A stretch of 11,608 nucleotides of DNA. Source: DUEN01 sp024277095 (GTDB taxonomy: Bacteria > Chloroflexota > Anaerolineae > DUEN01). Every line of letters begins with the position of its first letter. Position 1 is the first letter of the stretch. The DNA lies in assembly GCA_024277095.1 (NCBI GenBank), contig JAJRVX010000088.1, forward strand, positions 1 to 11,608, given 5' to 3'. The position numbers and the translations under genes were made by a program. This document shows positions 1-7,182 of this stretch, in pieces. Under the pieces are notes generated by a model. It did not search any database, was not told the origin of the DNA, and saw nothing but the letters and a program-made list of their open reading frames with translations.

Positions 1-1194
1 GACGATCCCGATCCGGTGGTGGCGGGTGAGACGCTCACCTACACGCTCACCATCACCAATGCTGGGCCATCAGACGCTACAGGTGTGATCGTGACGGATA
101 CCCTGCCCTCAGAGGTGACCCTCAACTCTATCACGCCCAGTCAAGGCTCCTGCGGCGAGGCGGGAGGCGTCGCCACCTGTGAGCTGGGTACCATCCCCGC
201 CGGCGGCAACGCCACGGTGACCCTTATCACGACGGTCGATCCCTCCGCATCCGGCCTGATCACCGACACAGCCCAAGTGACGACAACCAGTACGGACCCC
301 AACACGCAAGATAACTCTGCCATTGAGGAGACCACCATCATCCGCCGGGCGGATCTGTCCATCACAAAGGCGGATGAGCCAGATCCGGTCGTGATCAGCG
401 GGACGCTCACGTATGTTCTGACAGTCGTCAACCTCGGTCCATCGGACGCTACAGGCGTGATCGTGACGGACACGTTACCAGCAGAGGTGACCTTTGGCTC
501 GGTCACGCCCAGTCAGGGAACATGTGGCGAAGCTGGAGGTGTCGTCACCTGTGAGCTGGGCACGGTGGTTTCGGGTGGCACGGCGACCGTCACCCTGGTC
601 GTGACTCCCACAGCGACGGGGTTGATCACCAACACGGCTCAGGCATCACGCCGTGAGCTGGATCCCAATACCGAAAACAACACGGCCCAACAAGAGACAA
701 CGGTGGCGGTCTACGGACAGGTGGCCGGTTGGGTGTTTGTGGACCTGGACGGGGATGGTCACCGGAATCCTTATGCAGGCGAGACGGTTGGTGTGCCTGG
801 GGTCTATGTGACGTTGCGTAGCGAAGGAAGGGCGCTGATTACGGTGCGAAACACGAACCCCACAGGGTGGTATCAGTTTGACGAGATACCACCCGGACGA
901 TACTGGGTAGAGGAGGAGCAACCGGAAGGGTATGCTAGCACCAGCCCGGACGTGGTCATGGTAGAGGTGGTAGCCGGTGGGCAGCACATCGTCAATTTCG
1001 GTGAGCAGCTGTTCACACCCACGCCGACGGCTACGCCCACGCCGACGGAGACACCGACACCTACCTCCACGCCGACGCCTACCGCTACGCCGACGCCTAC
1101 TGCGACCCCCACGCCAACGCCCACTCCAACGCCGACTTCAACGCCCACCCCGTCGGCGATCAAACTCTACCTGCCGCTTATCCTCGCCGAGTAG
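1..1194 (+). CDS. DUF11/SdrD-type repeat surface protein, 5' partial
   Basis: The frame is open from base 1, so the N-terminus and any signal peptide lie outside the window. The visible part (about 397 residues) holds two DUF11-type beta-sandwich repeats with a 124-residue period. Each carries the pattern LTYxLTxxNxGPSDATGVIVTDTLP, a conserved pair of cysteines (GxCGEAGG...TCELG) and an NTAQ-like end. Next comes a prealbumin-like SdrD/CnaB-type domain with GWVFVDLDGDGHRNP (a calcium-binding-type loop), GWYQFDEIPPGRYWVEE and a closing NFGEQ. A Pro/Thr linker of about 45 residues follows, then the tail SAIKLYLPLILAE. DUF11 and SdrD-like domains are typical of large cell-surface or secreted proteins, so an adhesive or structural envelope role is likely. 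The PT linker with a short hydrophobic YLPL-type tail resembles exported Chloroflexota proteins; a retention or sorting role for it is inference. No catalytic domain is visible. Confidence 0.9.
   Translation, partial: DDPDPVVAGETLTYTLTITNAGPSDATGVIVTDTLPSEVTLNSITPSQGSCGEAGGVATCELGTIPAGGNATVTLITTVDPSASGLITDTAQVTTTSTDPNTQDNSAIEETTIIRRADLSITKADEPDPVVISGTLTYVLTVVNLGPSDATGVIVTDTLPAEVTFGSVTPSQGTCGEAGGVVTCELGTVVSGGTATVTLVVTPTATGLITNTAQASRRELDPNTENNTAQQETTVAVYGQVAGWVFVDLDGDGHRNPYAGETVGVPGVYVTLRSEGRALITVRNTNPTGWYQFDEIPPGRYWVEEEQPEGYASTSPDVVMVEVVAGGQHIVNFGEQLFTPTPTATPTPTETPTPTSTPTPTATPTPTATPTPTPTPTPTSTPTPSAIKLYLPLILAE
67..482 (+). repeat. Tandem DUF11 repeats, near-identical core at a 372-bp period
   Basis: The core beginning at 67 recurs at 439, exactly 372 bp (124 codons) downstream. 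Over the first part the two copies differ at only a few, mostly third-codon positions; downstream they diverge more. This is a tandem in-frame domain duplication that is either recent or kept similar by gene conversion. Further copies may lie upstream of the window. Confidence 0.8.
1015..1150 (+). repeat. Low-complexity Pro/Thr-coding repeat
   Basis: Imperfect 6-bp units of the type acgccn/cccacn encode alternating Thr-Pro with occasional Ala, Ser and Glu. It forms the stalk-like linker before the C-terminal tail of the first protein. Because of slippage it is likely variable in length between strains. Confidence 0.85.
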
Positions 1195-1222
1195 TCTAGA
1201 CGCTGGTCCCTCACAAGCAGAG

Positions 1223-1253
1223 CCCGGAGCCGCTGTTCTAAAGCGGCTCCGGG
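1223..1253 (+). terminator. Hairpin terminator after the surface protein gene
   Basis: A perfect 12-bp GC-rich stem (cccggagccgct, 1223-1234, pairing with agcggctccggg, 1242-1253) has a 7-nt loop and starts 28 bp after the stop codon. The following tract (tcgttcc) is only weakly T-rich, so termination efficiency is uncertain. The position directly after the gene supports the call. Confidence 0.75.
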
Positions 1254-1536
1254 TCGTTCCAGGCTGTGTTGGAATCTTGCCATGAGGGAGCTCCCCTGGG
1301 ACAGGTGGCCGCCCCACGTTGAGCCATAGACGAATAGAAGAGCCTCGCTCCAGAGAGAGGGCGTGATAGGTTTCGCCTTCGCCATAGGGGATGAGGGGAG
1401 GAGATCGCGTCATCTGACGCAGCCTTGTTGACCCGCTACTCTCCAAAAAAGCTTCGAAGAGATGCATGAGGCTCCCCTCCTCTCCACTGTGCTCTTGGAT
1501 AGCTTTCTTAGCTTCGCACGTAAGAGGAGTACGGAT
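1254..1536. other. Spacer without a convincing gene
   Basis: No reading frame here has a ribosome binding site or a recognisable motif on either strand. It contains a 10-bp palindrome (gggagctccc, 1286-1295) and, near its right side, a run of six A (1445-1450). Base composition shifts from GC-rich to A+T-richer at about 1440. That may mark the left boundary of acquired DNA carrying the hydrolase gene. I found no convincing promoter. Confidence 0.5.
1524..1529 (+). promoter_or_regulatory. Ribosome binding site fixing the hydrolase start
   Basis: GAGGAG lies 7 nt before the ATG at 1537. This, together with the signal peptide that starts there, favours 1537 over the in-frame ATG at 1462, which lacks such a site. 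Confidence 0.7.
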
Positions 1537-2292
1537 ATGAAGCGCAAAGCTCTGCTTACATGTATAGCTACTTTAGTTCCTGTATTCATATTCACTGCCA
1601 TCTTCCTCTTACTAGATATAGCGCACGCACAACATCGAGCTCAAAAGCAGAAAGGCATTTCTTATGCAAGCTGGTGGATTGGACAATTTTCACACCCTGA
1701 TGCTGATCTAGCTCTAGCAAACTTAGCGGACACAGGAGCCAATTGGATTGGTTTGATTGTGACCCAATATCAGGATGACATCACCTCGACTACCATCTAC
1801 TCTTCTCTTGCTACCCCCACCGATGCCGATTTAATTCATGCTATCACACAAGCACACAATCTAGGCCTCAAGGTAATGCTTAAACCTCACGTGAATCTAG
1901 CCAATGATCCAACACATTGGCGTGGTCAAATTGGTCAGAACTTTACGGAAGCAGAATGGGATGCCTGGTTTTCCTCTTACCAAAATTTTATTAATCATTA
2001 TGCACAGCTAGCACAGACTTATGGTGTAGATCAATTCTGCGTCGGTACTGAGCTAAGTGCATCGCAAAGCAGGGCAACCAATTGGCGAGAAGTGATAGCT
2101 GGTGTACGCAACCATTACAGTGGCCCGCTTACCTATGCAGCTAATCACGGTGATGAGACTCACATCACTTGGTGGGATGCCGTAGATTACATAGGAGTGG
2201 ATGCCTATTACCCATTGACAAGAAAAAACGACCCGACAGTCTCCGAGTTGAAAGCTGCATGGCAACCCTATGTTTCCTCATTGGAGATTCTA
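1537..2292 (+). pseudogene. Secreted glycoside hydrolase (GH113-like), truncated by IS630
   Basis: Residues 1-32 form a signal peptide: a basic start (MKRK), a hydrophobic core and an AHAQ cleavage-like site. The mature part begins KGISYASWWIGQF and runs through TIM-barrel strands: NWIGLIVTQYQDD, KVMLKPHVN (~112-120), FCVGTELS (~168-174) and DYIGVDAYYPL. This order resembles glycoside hydrolase family 113 and related GH-A-like beta-mannanases. E172 in GTE would be the acid/base residue. The nucleophile Glu expected in a KPxxxTExG segment is absent, because the frame is interrupted at codon 252 (the TA of CTA, 2291-2292) by the IS. Past that point the reading runs into IS sequence to a stop at 2517. 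Codon use is clearly A+T-richer than in the neighbours, suggesting acquisition from elsewhere. The family assignment is by motif only; other TIM-barrel hydrolases are possible. Confidence 0.75.
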
Positions 2293-2311
2293 GTACTTGA
2301 CCACGGTGGTT
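2293..2311 (+). repeat. IS630 left terminal inverted repeat
   Basis: The sequence GTACTTGACCACGGTGGTT follows the TA. It matches the reverse complement of the right end (GTGCTTAACCACAATGATT) at 14 of 19 positions. All five differences are transitions. Confidence 0.8.
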
Positions 2312-2347
2312 CCATAGGGTACTCTCCTCTCCACAAGGTTGTTGTGG

Positions 2348-2354
2348 AAGGAGG
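2348..2354 (+). promoter_or_regulatory. Ribosome binding site of the transposase
   Basis: AAGGAGG lies 5 nt before the ATG at 2360. It supports that start over the upstream in-frame TTG codons. Confidence 0.7.
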
Positions 2355-2359
2355 GAACC

Positions 2360-2833
2360 ATGCCCAATCCCAAGAAATACGTGGTGACATTGACCAAGGA
2401 GCAGCGCTCATACCTGCTCGATCTTCTCAAGAAGGGAGAGGCGAAAGCGCGCATGCTTACCCGGGCACGCATTTTGCTGCTCTCAGCGGAGGGCAACACC
2501 GACGCCTTTATCGCTAAGGTGCTGAGCGTGAATCCCCAGACGGTGCGCAATATTCGGAAACGGTTTGCCGAGGAAGGGCTGGAAGCCGCCCTGAAGGAGC
2601 GTCCCCGTCCAGGAGCCCAGCCGAAGCTGGACGGCAAAGGGGAAGCCTTCCTGGTGGCCTTGGCCTGCAGCGAGCCGCCGGAAGGGCGAGAACACTGGAC
2701 TATGCAGCTTCTGGCCGACAAGCTGGTAGAGCTGGGCGTGGTCGAGTCCATCTCGGATGAGACGGTACGACGGGTGCTCAAAAAAACGACCTTAAGCCCT
2801 GGCAGAAGAAACAGTGGTGTATCGGCCAGGTGA
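2360..2833 (+). CDS. IS630 transposase, N-terminal frame (orfA)
   Basis: This frame encodes the DNA-binding half of an IS630-family transposase. Residues ~14-75 form a helix-turn-helix region (RARILLLSAEG...DAFIAKVLSVNPQTVRNIRKRFAEEGLEAAL), followed by the ERPRPGAQPKLDGK linker. A second helical region (HWTMQLLADKLVELGVVESISDETVRRVLKK) follows. After the Lys-Lys codons at 2780-2785 the family-like continuation (NDLKPWQKKQWCIGQVT) is found in the -1 frame, so the last ~15 residues of this frame are off-frame. The stop at 2831-2833 overlaps the GTG that opens the second frame. Joined through the A run, the two frames give a protein of about 370 residues, close to the family's usual size. Confidence 0.85.
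   Translation: MPNPKKYVVTLTKEQRSYLLDLLKKGEAKARMLTRARILLLSAEGNTDAFIAKVLSVNPQTVRNIRKRFAEEGLEAALKERPRPGAQPKLDGKGEAFLVALACSEPPEGREHWTMQLLADKLVELGVVESISDETVRRVLKKTTLSPGRRNSGVSAR
2780..2786 (+). other. Seven-A run at the transposase frame change
   Basis: In the first frame the run is read CTC AAA AAA ACG; the homologous continuation needs AAC GAC, a shift of -1. This could be programmed -1 slippage, transcriptional slippage, or loss of one A from an ancestral run of eight. With C before the first AAA, tandem slippage of both tRNAs is not ideal, so simple mutation is plausible. Confidence 0.75.
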
Positions 2834-3471
2834 CGGCGGATTTCATCTGGCGCATGGAAGATGTGCTGGACCTGTATGCCGAGCCGTATGATCCCAAACG
2901 GCCGGTGGTGTGCTTTGATGAACGGCCTTATCAACTGCTGGGGGACAAGTACGATCCTCTGCCCATGGAACCGGGCCAACCCCAACGGGTCGACTACGAA
3001 TACGAGCGGCAGGGGCGTTGTAACCTGTTTCTGCTGTTTCAGCCGCTGAGGGGATGGCGCCAGGTCACTGTGACCGAGAGACGGACGCATGAGGACTTCG
3101 CCTGGCAGATGAAGGCGTTGGTCGATGAGCTCTTCCCGGAGGCAGAGATCATTCGGGTAGTGTTGGACAACCTGAACACTCATACGCCAGCCGCCCTGTA
3201 TCAAACCTTCCCACCGGAGGAGGCGCGACGGCTGACCCGGAAGTTGGACTTTCACTACACGCCTAAGCATGGCAGCTGGTTGAACATGGTAGAGATCGAG
3301 TTCTCCATTCTGGCCCGTCAATGCCTGAATCGACGCCTGCCGGACCTGGACTGTGTGTGTCGGGAGGTAGAGGCCTGGGAAGAAGCACGCAATGCGGCGA
3401 GAGCCACTGTGGAGTGGCGTTTTACGACGGCCGACGCTCGAGTCAAGCTTCATCGCCTATACCCTCAGTAA
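2830..3471 (+). CDS. IS630 transposase, catalytic frame (orfB)
   Basis: This is the DDE catalytic domain of the IS630 transposase. Numbered from the GTG at 2830, it has D30 in VVCFDERP, DYEYER at ~55-60, D113 in VVLDNLNTHT, and E155 in KHGSWLNMVEIE. These are the three acidic residues of the RNase H-like active site. The protein ends WRFTTADARVKLHRLYPQ, as intact family members do. The GTG overlaps the orfA stop (GTGA), which could allow re-initiation, but homology extends upstream of it to about 2785. The natural product is therefore probably a single fused chain. All catalytic residues are present, so the protein could be active if the frames are joined in vivo. The stop codon lies inside the right terminal repeat. 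Confidence 0.9.
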   Translation: MTADFIWRMEDVLDLYAEPYDPKRPVVCFDERPYQLLGDKYDPLPMEPGQPQRVDYEYERQGRCNLFLLFQPLRGWRQVTVTERRTHEDFAWQMKALVDELFPEAEIIRVVLDNLNTHTPAALYQTFPPEEARRLTRKLDFHYTPKHGSWLNMVEIEFSILARQCLNRRLPDLDCVCREVEAWEEARNAARATVEWRFTTADARVKLHRLYPQ

Positions 3472-3488
3472 TCATTGTGGTTAAGCAC
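3470..3488 (-). repeat. IS630 right terminal inverted repeat
   Basis: The sequence aatcattgtggttaagcac ends directly before the TA at 3489-3490. It is the imperfect inverse of the left end. It overlaps the last two bases of the transposase stop codon. Confidence 0.8.
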
Positions 3489-3558
3489 TAGCGTCCTGTG
3501 TTCCCAAAACCGAGGATCAGCATAGAAAGTGCATTAGGGAAAGCGAGGATGATAAGAG

Positions 3559-4641
3559 ATGCCGAACAGCAAGCTTCGCGTGGGGATCATCGGTGTCGGC
3601 ATGATCGCGCTGATGTCCCATATCCCTAATCTGCGAAGTACAGGCCGGGCCGAGATCGTCGCCATCTGTCGCCGCGATCCTCGATACCTGGCCATGGCCC
3701 AGGAGAGGCTGAACGTACCAGAGGCGTATACCGACTGGCGCGAGATGCTTGACCGCGCGGCGCTCGATGCCGTCGTGGTCAGTACGCCGAACCATATGCA
3801 CACAGCCCCCACTCTGGCCGCGCTGGAGCGAGGACTTCACGTGCTGGTACAGAAGCCGATGGCGCTGCATAACCAGGACGCCTGGGCCATGGTGGATGCA
3901 GCCGAACGGGCCGATCGAGTCCTTATGGTGGCTTTCGGTCTCCGCTTCATGGGCATATGGCGGACGGTCAAACGAAGGCTCAACCAAGGGATCATCGGCG
4001 AGATCCGGCAAATCAACCTGGCCTTCTCATCCTACCGGCGCTGGATATGGGAAGCGGAGACCTCGCCAGCCGAGGGGACGGACTTGGTCCGCAAGCTCAC
4101 CGGCATGCCGGATGGCTACTTCGCCGGATGGCGGACGTGGCATCGGGACCCGGCCCAAATGGGCGGAGGCATGTTCGCCGACATGGGGCCGCATGTGATT
4201 GACCTGGCGCTCTGGCTCGCGGGCGCGCCGCCGGTGGAGGTCACGGCCCTCAGCGAGACGGCCGGGCTTCCCGTGGAATGCTTCATGAACGTCCAAGCGC
4301 GATTGGCCAACGGCGCCCTGCTATCGCTCACCTCGGCCGATGCCCCTATGCCCAACATGCTAGAAAGCAAGCAGCTCCTGATGATTGCTGGCGATCGGGG
4401 CGTGCTGACGGCGGACACGACGGGTGACGTATGGGTTTATGGGCGGGGGATCGTAGAGAAGATCGAACCGGAGCTTCCCGATGTGACCTCGGAGGAGGTA
4501 TTCGTCTCGGCCATCTTCCAGGGTGAGAACGATCCCAGCCTGGCCCGAGAGGCGGCGTATGTGGTCGCCCTGATCGAGGCAGCGTACAGCTCCGCGAGAA
4601 AGGGAGGCACTGTTCAGATCCATTCAGCAGGGGAATCCTGA
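3559..4641 (+). CDS. Gfo/Idh/MocA family oxidoreductase
   Basis: This is a NAD(P)-dependent cytosolic oxidoreductase of 360 residues, usual for the family, whose members act on sugars, cyclitols and related compounds. The N-terminal Rossmann fold shows GVGMIA at 12-17 (GxGxxA type), DAVVVSTPNHMH (~70-81) and the catalytic-lysine loop. Here the loop reads VQKP (Q98-K99-P100), where most relatives have EKP. The C-terminal alpha/beta substrate domain has GGGMFADMGPHVIDLALW with D208 and H212, the usual DxGxH pair. The ATG at 3559 follows an AGCGAGG site. It is the first gene after the IS and precedes the kinase gene by 25 bp, so the two are probably co-transcribed. No clear promoter is visible between the IS end and this gene. 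The substrate cannot be assigned. Confidence 0.9.
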   Translation: MPNSKLRVGIIGVGMIALMSHIPNLRSTGRAEIVAICRRDPRYLAMAQERLNVPEAYTDWREMLDRAALDAVVVSTPNHMHTAPTLAALERGLHVLVQKPMALHNQDAWAMVDAAERADRVLMVAFGLRFMGIWRTVKRRLNQGIIGEIRQINLAFSSYRRWIWEAETSPAEGTDLVRKLTGMPDGYFAGWRTWHRDPAQMGGGMFADMGPHVIDLALWLAGAPPVEVTALSETAGLPVECFMNVQARLANGALLSLTSADAPMPNMLESKQLLMIAGDRGVLTADTTGDVWVYGRGIVEKIEPELPDVTSEEVFVSAIFQGENDPSLAREAAYVVALIEAAYSSARKGGTVQIHSAGES

Positions 4642-4654
4642 AACAGAGGGAAGC

Positions 4655-4662
4655 GGAGGTGA
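4655..4662 (+). promoter_or_regulatory. Ribosome binding site of the kinase gene
   Basis: GGAGGTGA, nearly the full anti-16S complement, lies 4 nt before the ATG at 4667 in a 25-bp intergenic gap. Confidence 0.7.
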
Positions 4663-4666
4663 ACTC

Positions 4667-5827
4667 ATGGAACAATCACTACGACAACTTGATGTACCAC
4701 TGGACGATCTCGACGAGGCGAGACTAACCCCCATCGTGCGACAGGCCCTGGACAGCCAGTCGGCCACCGTGGCCGACTGGCGGCAGGAGAAGGTGAGCAG
4801 CGGAATCGGCCTGGGGACCGCCGTCTATCGCCTCACAGGCCGGGCCCAGGACGACGGCCAAACGATTCCCTGGTCGCTGATCCTCAAGGTGCAGCTTCCT
4901 ATCCCCGGGCAGGACGATCCCACACATTGGTTCTACTGGAAGCGAGAGGTGAAAGCATATCGATCGGGTTGGCTGGATAAGCTGCCGGGCGGTATCGCTG
5001 CGCCCCGATGCTATGGGGTGGAGGAGCGGCCCGACGGCTCCTGCTGGCTGTGGCTGGAGGAGGTGAAGGACGACATCGGCCGCAAATGGCCGTTGGAGCA
5101 CTATGGCATCGTCGCCCGACACCTGGGCCAGTTCAACGGCGCCTATCTCACCGGCAAGCCCATGCCCACGTACCCCTGGCTCAGCCGGGACGGTATCCGC
5201 AGGCATGTGGAGTCGTCGGCCGCGGCTATTGAGCAGGTACGTCACTCCCTGGATCGGCCGCTGGTGCGCCGCTGGCTGAAGGGCGGCGTCGGTAAGCAAC
5301 TTTTTCAGACATGGGAGGAGCGGGATCAGTGGCTTGAGTTGCTGGATCGCCTTCCACAGACCGTCTGCCAATACGATGCCTTCCGCCGCAACCTCTTCGC
5401 CCATCGTCTGGCCGGCGGCGGATTCAAAACGATCATCATTGATTGGTCCTATACGGGCTTCGGAGCCATCGGTACCGAGCTCATGCCTCTGGTCGTTGGC
5501 ACCGTGGCTTTCTTCGAGGCAGATATGACACAGATGCACGAGCTGGAGCGGCTTGTGCTCGAAGGCTATATCGAGGGGGTGAGGGACGCAGGATGGCGCG
5601 GCGATCCGCGGCTGGTTGAGTTAGGTTACTATCTCTCAGGTATACGATATGGGCTGGGCAGTGTAGGGGAGATCCTGCCATTCATGATCGAGGACCCGCC
5701 GCCTGTCAACATACAGGCCGTGTACGGGTGTACCATCGAAGAGCTCCTGGACTACTGGAACGCGCTATGGGACGCCTTCGCGTTTGAGGACAGGACCCGA
5801 AAGCTCGTCGAGGAGTTGGGGATGTAG
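4667..5827 (+). CDS. APH-fold phosphotransferase (small-molecule kinase-like)
   Basis: This 386-residue protein has the aminoglycoside phosphotransferase/choline kinase fold (Pfam APH type). Visible kinase landmarks are a Gly-containing nucleotide loop (SSGIGLGTAVYRL, ~44-56), the ATP-binding lysine K74 in SLILKVQ, and a helix glutamate E94 in YWKREVKAYRSG. The catalytic loop CQYDAFRRNLF has D237 and N242, and the metal-binding Asp is D259 in IIIDWSYTGFGAIG. The catalytic loop starts QYD rather than the common HxD. The N-terminal half also carries YRSGWLDKLPGG and WLWLEEV, which I recall in uncharacterised bacterial members. It probably phosphorylates a hydroxyl on a small metabolite or antibiotic. 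The substrate is unknown, and resistance function should not be assumed. It sits between the oxidoreductase and the exporter in an apparent operon. Confidence 0.85.
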   Translation: MEQSLRQLDVPLDDLDEARLTPIVRQALDSQSATVADWRQEKVSSGIGLGTAVYRLTGRAQDDGQTIPWSLILKVQLPIPGQDDPTHWFYWKREVKAYRSGWLDKLPGGIAAPRCYGVEERPDGSCWLWLEEVKDDIGRKWPLEHYGIVARHLGQFNGAYLTGKPMPTYPWLSRDGIRRHVESSAAAIEQVRHSLDRPLVRRWLKGGVGKQLFQTWEERDQWLELLDRLPQTVCQYDAFRRNLFAHRLAGGGFKTIIIDWSYTGFGAIGTELMPLVVGTVAFFEADMTQMHELERLVLEGYIEGVRDAGWRGDPRLVELGYYLSGIRYGLGSVGEILPFMIEDPPPVNIQAVYGCTIEELLDYWNALWDAFAFEDRTRKLVEELGM

Positions 5828-5882
5828 GGCTCGCGCGTCTGTAGAGGACAAAGAGGGTTCCCTGATCATTCGGAGAAAAGAG

Positions 5883-7166
5883 ATGGATCGATCCGTCGAG
5901 GCGGTGGCCGCCCGGATGGGTGCGATCCTGCCGGCCCCCATCCGCCGGGCGGTGTTCCGCCGTCTGTGGCTCAGCATGGGCACGTCCTATGCCGGAGATC
6001 GCCTGCAGGAGCTGGCCCAGTCCTGGCTGGTGGCGACGATGACCAGCTCCGCCATGGCCGTCGGCGGGATTCGCGCGCTGGGTTCACTGCCGCTGCTGCT
6101 CATGCCGATCGGCGGGGTCATCGCCGACGCTCTCGACCGCCGCCGGCTGCTCATCGTGGGACAGTTGGCCGGTGCCGCGTTGACCGCGGGGATCGCCGCG
6201 CTGGTGCTGCTGGGCCGCATCGCTGTATGGCACATCTACATCTGGGTGGTGCTGAACAGCTTCATCTGGATCATCTCCCGGCCCTCCTATAAGGTCGTCC
6301 TCACCGAGTCCGTGCCCCTCCCCGAGGTGCGTTCCGCGGTGGCGATCAATTCCATGACGGAGATGGCGGTTGCCGTACTGGTGAGCGGTGCGGGAGGCGT
6401 CCTGCTCGGCACCCTGGGATTGTCCATCGCCTTCACGCTGAACTCGGGCACCTATCTGGTGGCTGCCCTCGCCCTTTGGGGCCTGCGAGGGTTGCGATCG
6501 CAGTCGAACCCAACTCCCATGGGCTTGGACATGAGGCGGGTGCTATCGGATCTGGGCGAGGGATTCCGCTATCTGATGCGCGGGCCGAGGCTCCTGCATC
6601 CGCTCCTGTTCACGATCCTCATCCTGACGGCGATCAGCCCCGCCATCGGGCTGTCGGCCGCCATTGTGCACGCAGCGGAAGGGTCCGTGGTCGATTACGG
6701 GATATTGATGGCCTCAGCCGGGTTGGGGGCCTTCCTGGGCGCGGCCTTCGCCGGAGCGCGGCGTGATGGGGGGAACGCCACGTACCGGTATGCGATCCTG
6801 GGGCTCGTCGCGTCGGCGGCTTTGGCCGCGTTCGCCCTGCTGCCGATCGGGTATGCATCGCTCCTGCCGTTGGCGACGATCGGCTTTGTGGTCTTCGTTC
6901 AGGCGGTTTGGAACACGAGCCGGGTGCGCGCCGTGGCCGACGCCGCGCATCAGGCCCGGCTGCAGGCGATCACGTCTACAGTCTTTAATGTGGGCTTCCC
7001 CATCGGTATGTTGTGGGGTGGTCTGGCGGTGGATCGTTTCGGCGTGAGGGCGCTGTTGGGCGGCGCCATCACGCTCGCCGCGGTGTCGGTCATCGTGGCC
7101 CTTGCGATGCGACAATCCAGCCATTCGGGTCCCGGTTTCCTCGAAAAGCTGGAGCCCTGGGCCTGA
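5883..7166 (+). CDS. MFS transporter (EntS/MFS_3-like exporter)
   Basis: This integral membrane protein of 427 residues has about 10-12 hydrophobic segments, the size of a major facilitator. A motif-A-like loop GGVIADALDRRRLL (77-90) follows the second membrane segment, as in MFS_3/enterobactin-exporter-type permeases. The N-terminus carries RRLWLSMGTSYAGDRLQELAQSWLV, which fits that group's first helix. A cytoplasmic central loop (~225-250) separates two halves. The ATG at 5883 follows GGAG with a 7-nt gap and begins 55 bp after the kinase stop; an upstream in-frame extension overlapping the kinase end is possible but lacks a good site. The likely role is proton-driven export of a small molecule, plausibly the product or substrate of the neighbouring enzymes. 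That link is inference from gene order. Confidence 0.88.
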   Translation: MDRSVEAVAARMGAILPAPIRRAVFRRLWLSMGTSYAGDRLQELAQSWLVATMTSSAMAVGGIRALGSLPLLLMPIGGVIADALDRRRLLIVGQLAGAALTAGIAALVLLGRIAVWHIYIWVVLNSFIWIISRPSYKVVLTESVPLPEVRSAVAINSMTEMAVAVLVSGAGGVLLGTLGLSIAFTLNSGTYLVAALALWGLRGLRSQSNPTPMGLDMRRVLSDLGEGFRYLMRGPRLLHPLLFTILILTAISPAIGLSAAIVHAAEGSVVDYGILMASAGLGAFLGAAFAGARRDGGNATYRYAILGLVASAALAAFALLPIGYASLLPLATIGFVVFVQAVWNTSRVRAVADAAHQARLQAITSTVFNVGFPIGMLWGGLAVDRFGVRALLGGAITLAAVSVIVALAMRQSSHSGPGFLEKLEPWA

Positions 7167-7182
7167 TCAGGGGGAGGGGAAC

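Larger units (their letters stand above)
2293..3488 (+). mobile_element. IS630-family insertion sequence, complete with TA duplication
   Basis: The element is 1196 bp. It is bounded by imperfect 19-bp terminal inverted repeats (14 of 19 identical) and flanked by TA on both sides (2291-2292 and 3489-3490), the target duplication typical of IS630/Tc1/mariner elements. It carries one transposase split over two frames. It interrupts the hydrolase gene, and the missing hydrolase half is not found to the right. Either a deletion accompanied or followed insertion, or the two flanks were never contiguous. Confidence 0.9.

Noticed and set aside
1015..1150. Short regular repeats resembling a CRISPR array
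   Set aside because: Units are about 6 bp with no unique spacers, and they encode the PT linker in frame.
873..1163. Minus-strand frame rich in Val-Gly repeats
   Set aside because: It is the reverse reading of the Thr/Pro-coding repeat and has no independent support.
1138..1467. Minus-strand frames in the spacer after the surface protein gene
   Set aside because: They overlap the terminator hairpin and the end of the surface protein gene and lack motifs. A transposon remnant was considered, but no family signature could be identified.
2290..3453. Long minus-strand open frame (387 codons) over the IS
   Set aside because: It is antisense to the transposase, whose two frames show clear family motifs. 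The minus frame has no recognisable domain and is a product of GC-rich codon structure.
3492..3558. Possible leftover of the hydrolase 3' end to the right of the IS
   Set aside because: Continuing in frame from CTA gives LASCVPKTEDQ..., and a shifted frame gives KPRISIES. Neither reproduces a convincing KPxxxTExG nucleophile segment, and the stretch is too short.
4724..5539. Minus-strand open frame of 271 codons
   Set aside because: It lies antisense to the APH-fold kinase, which has clear catalytic motifs. No motif or ribosome binding site is seen on the minus strand.
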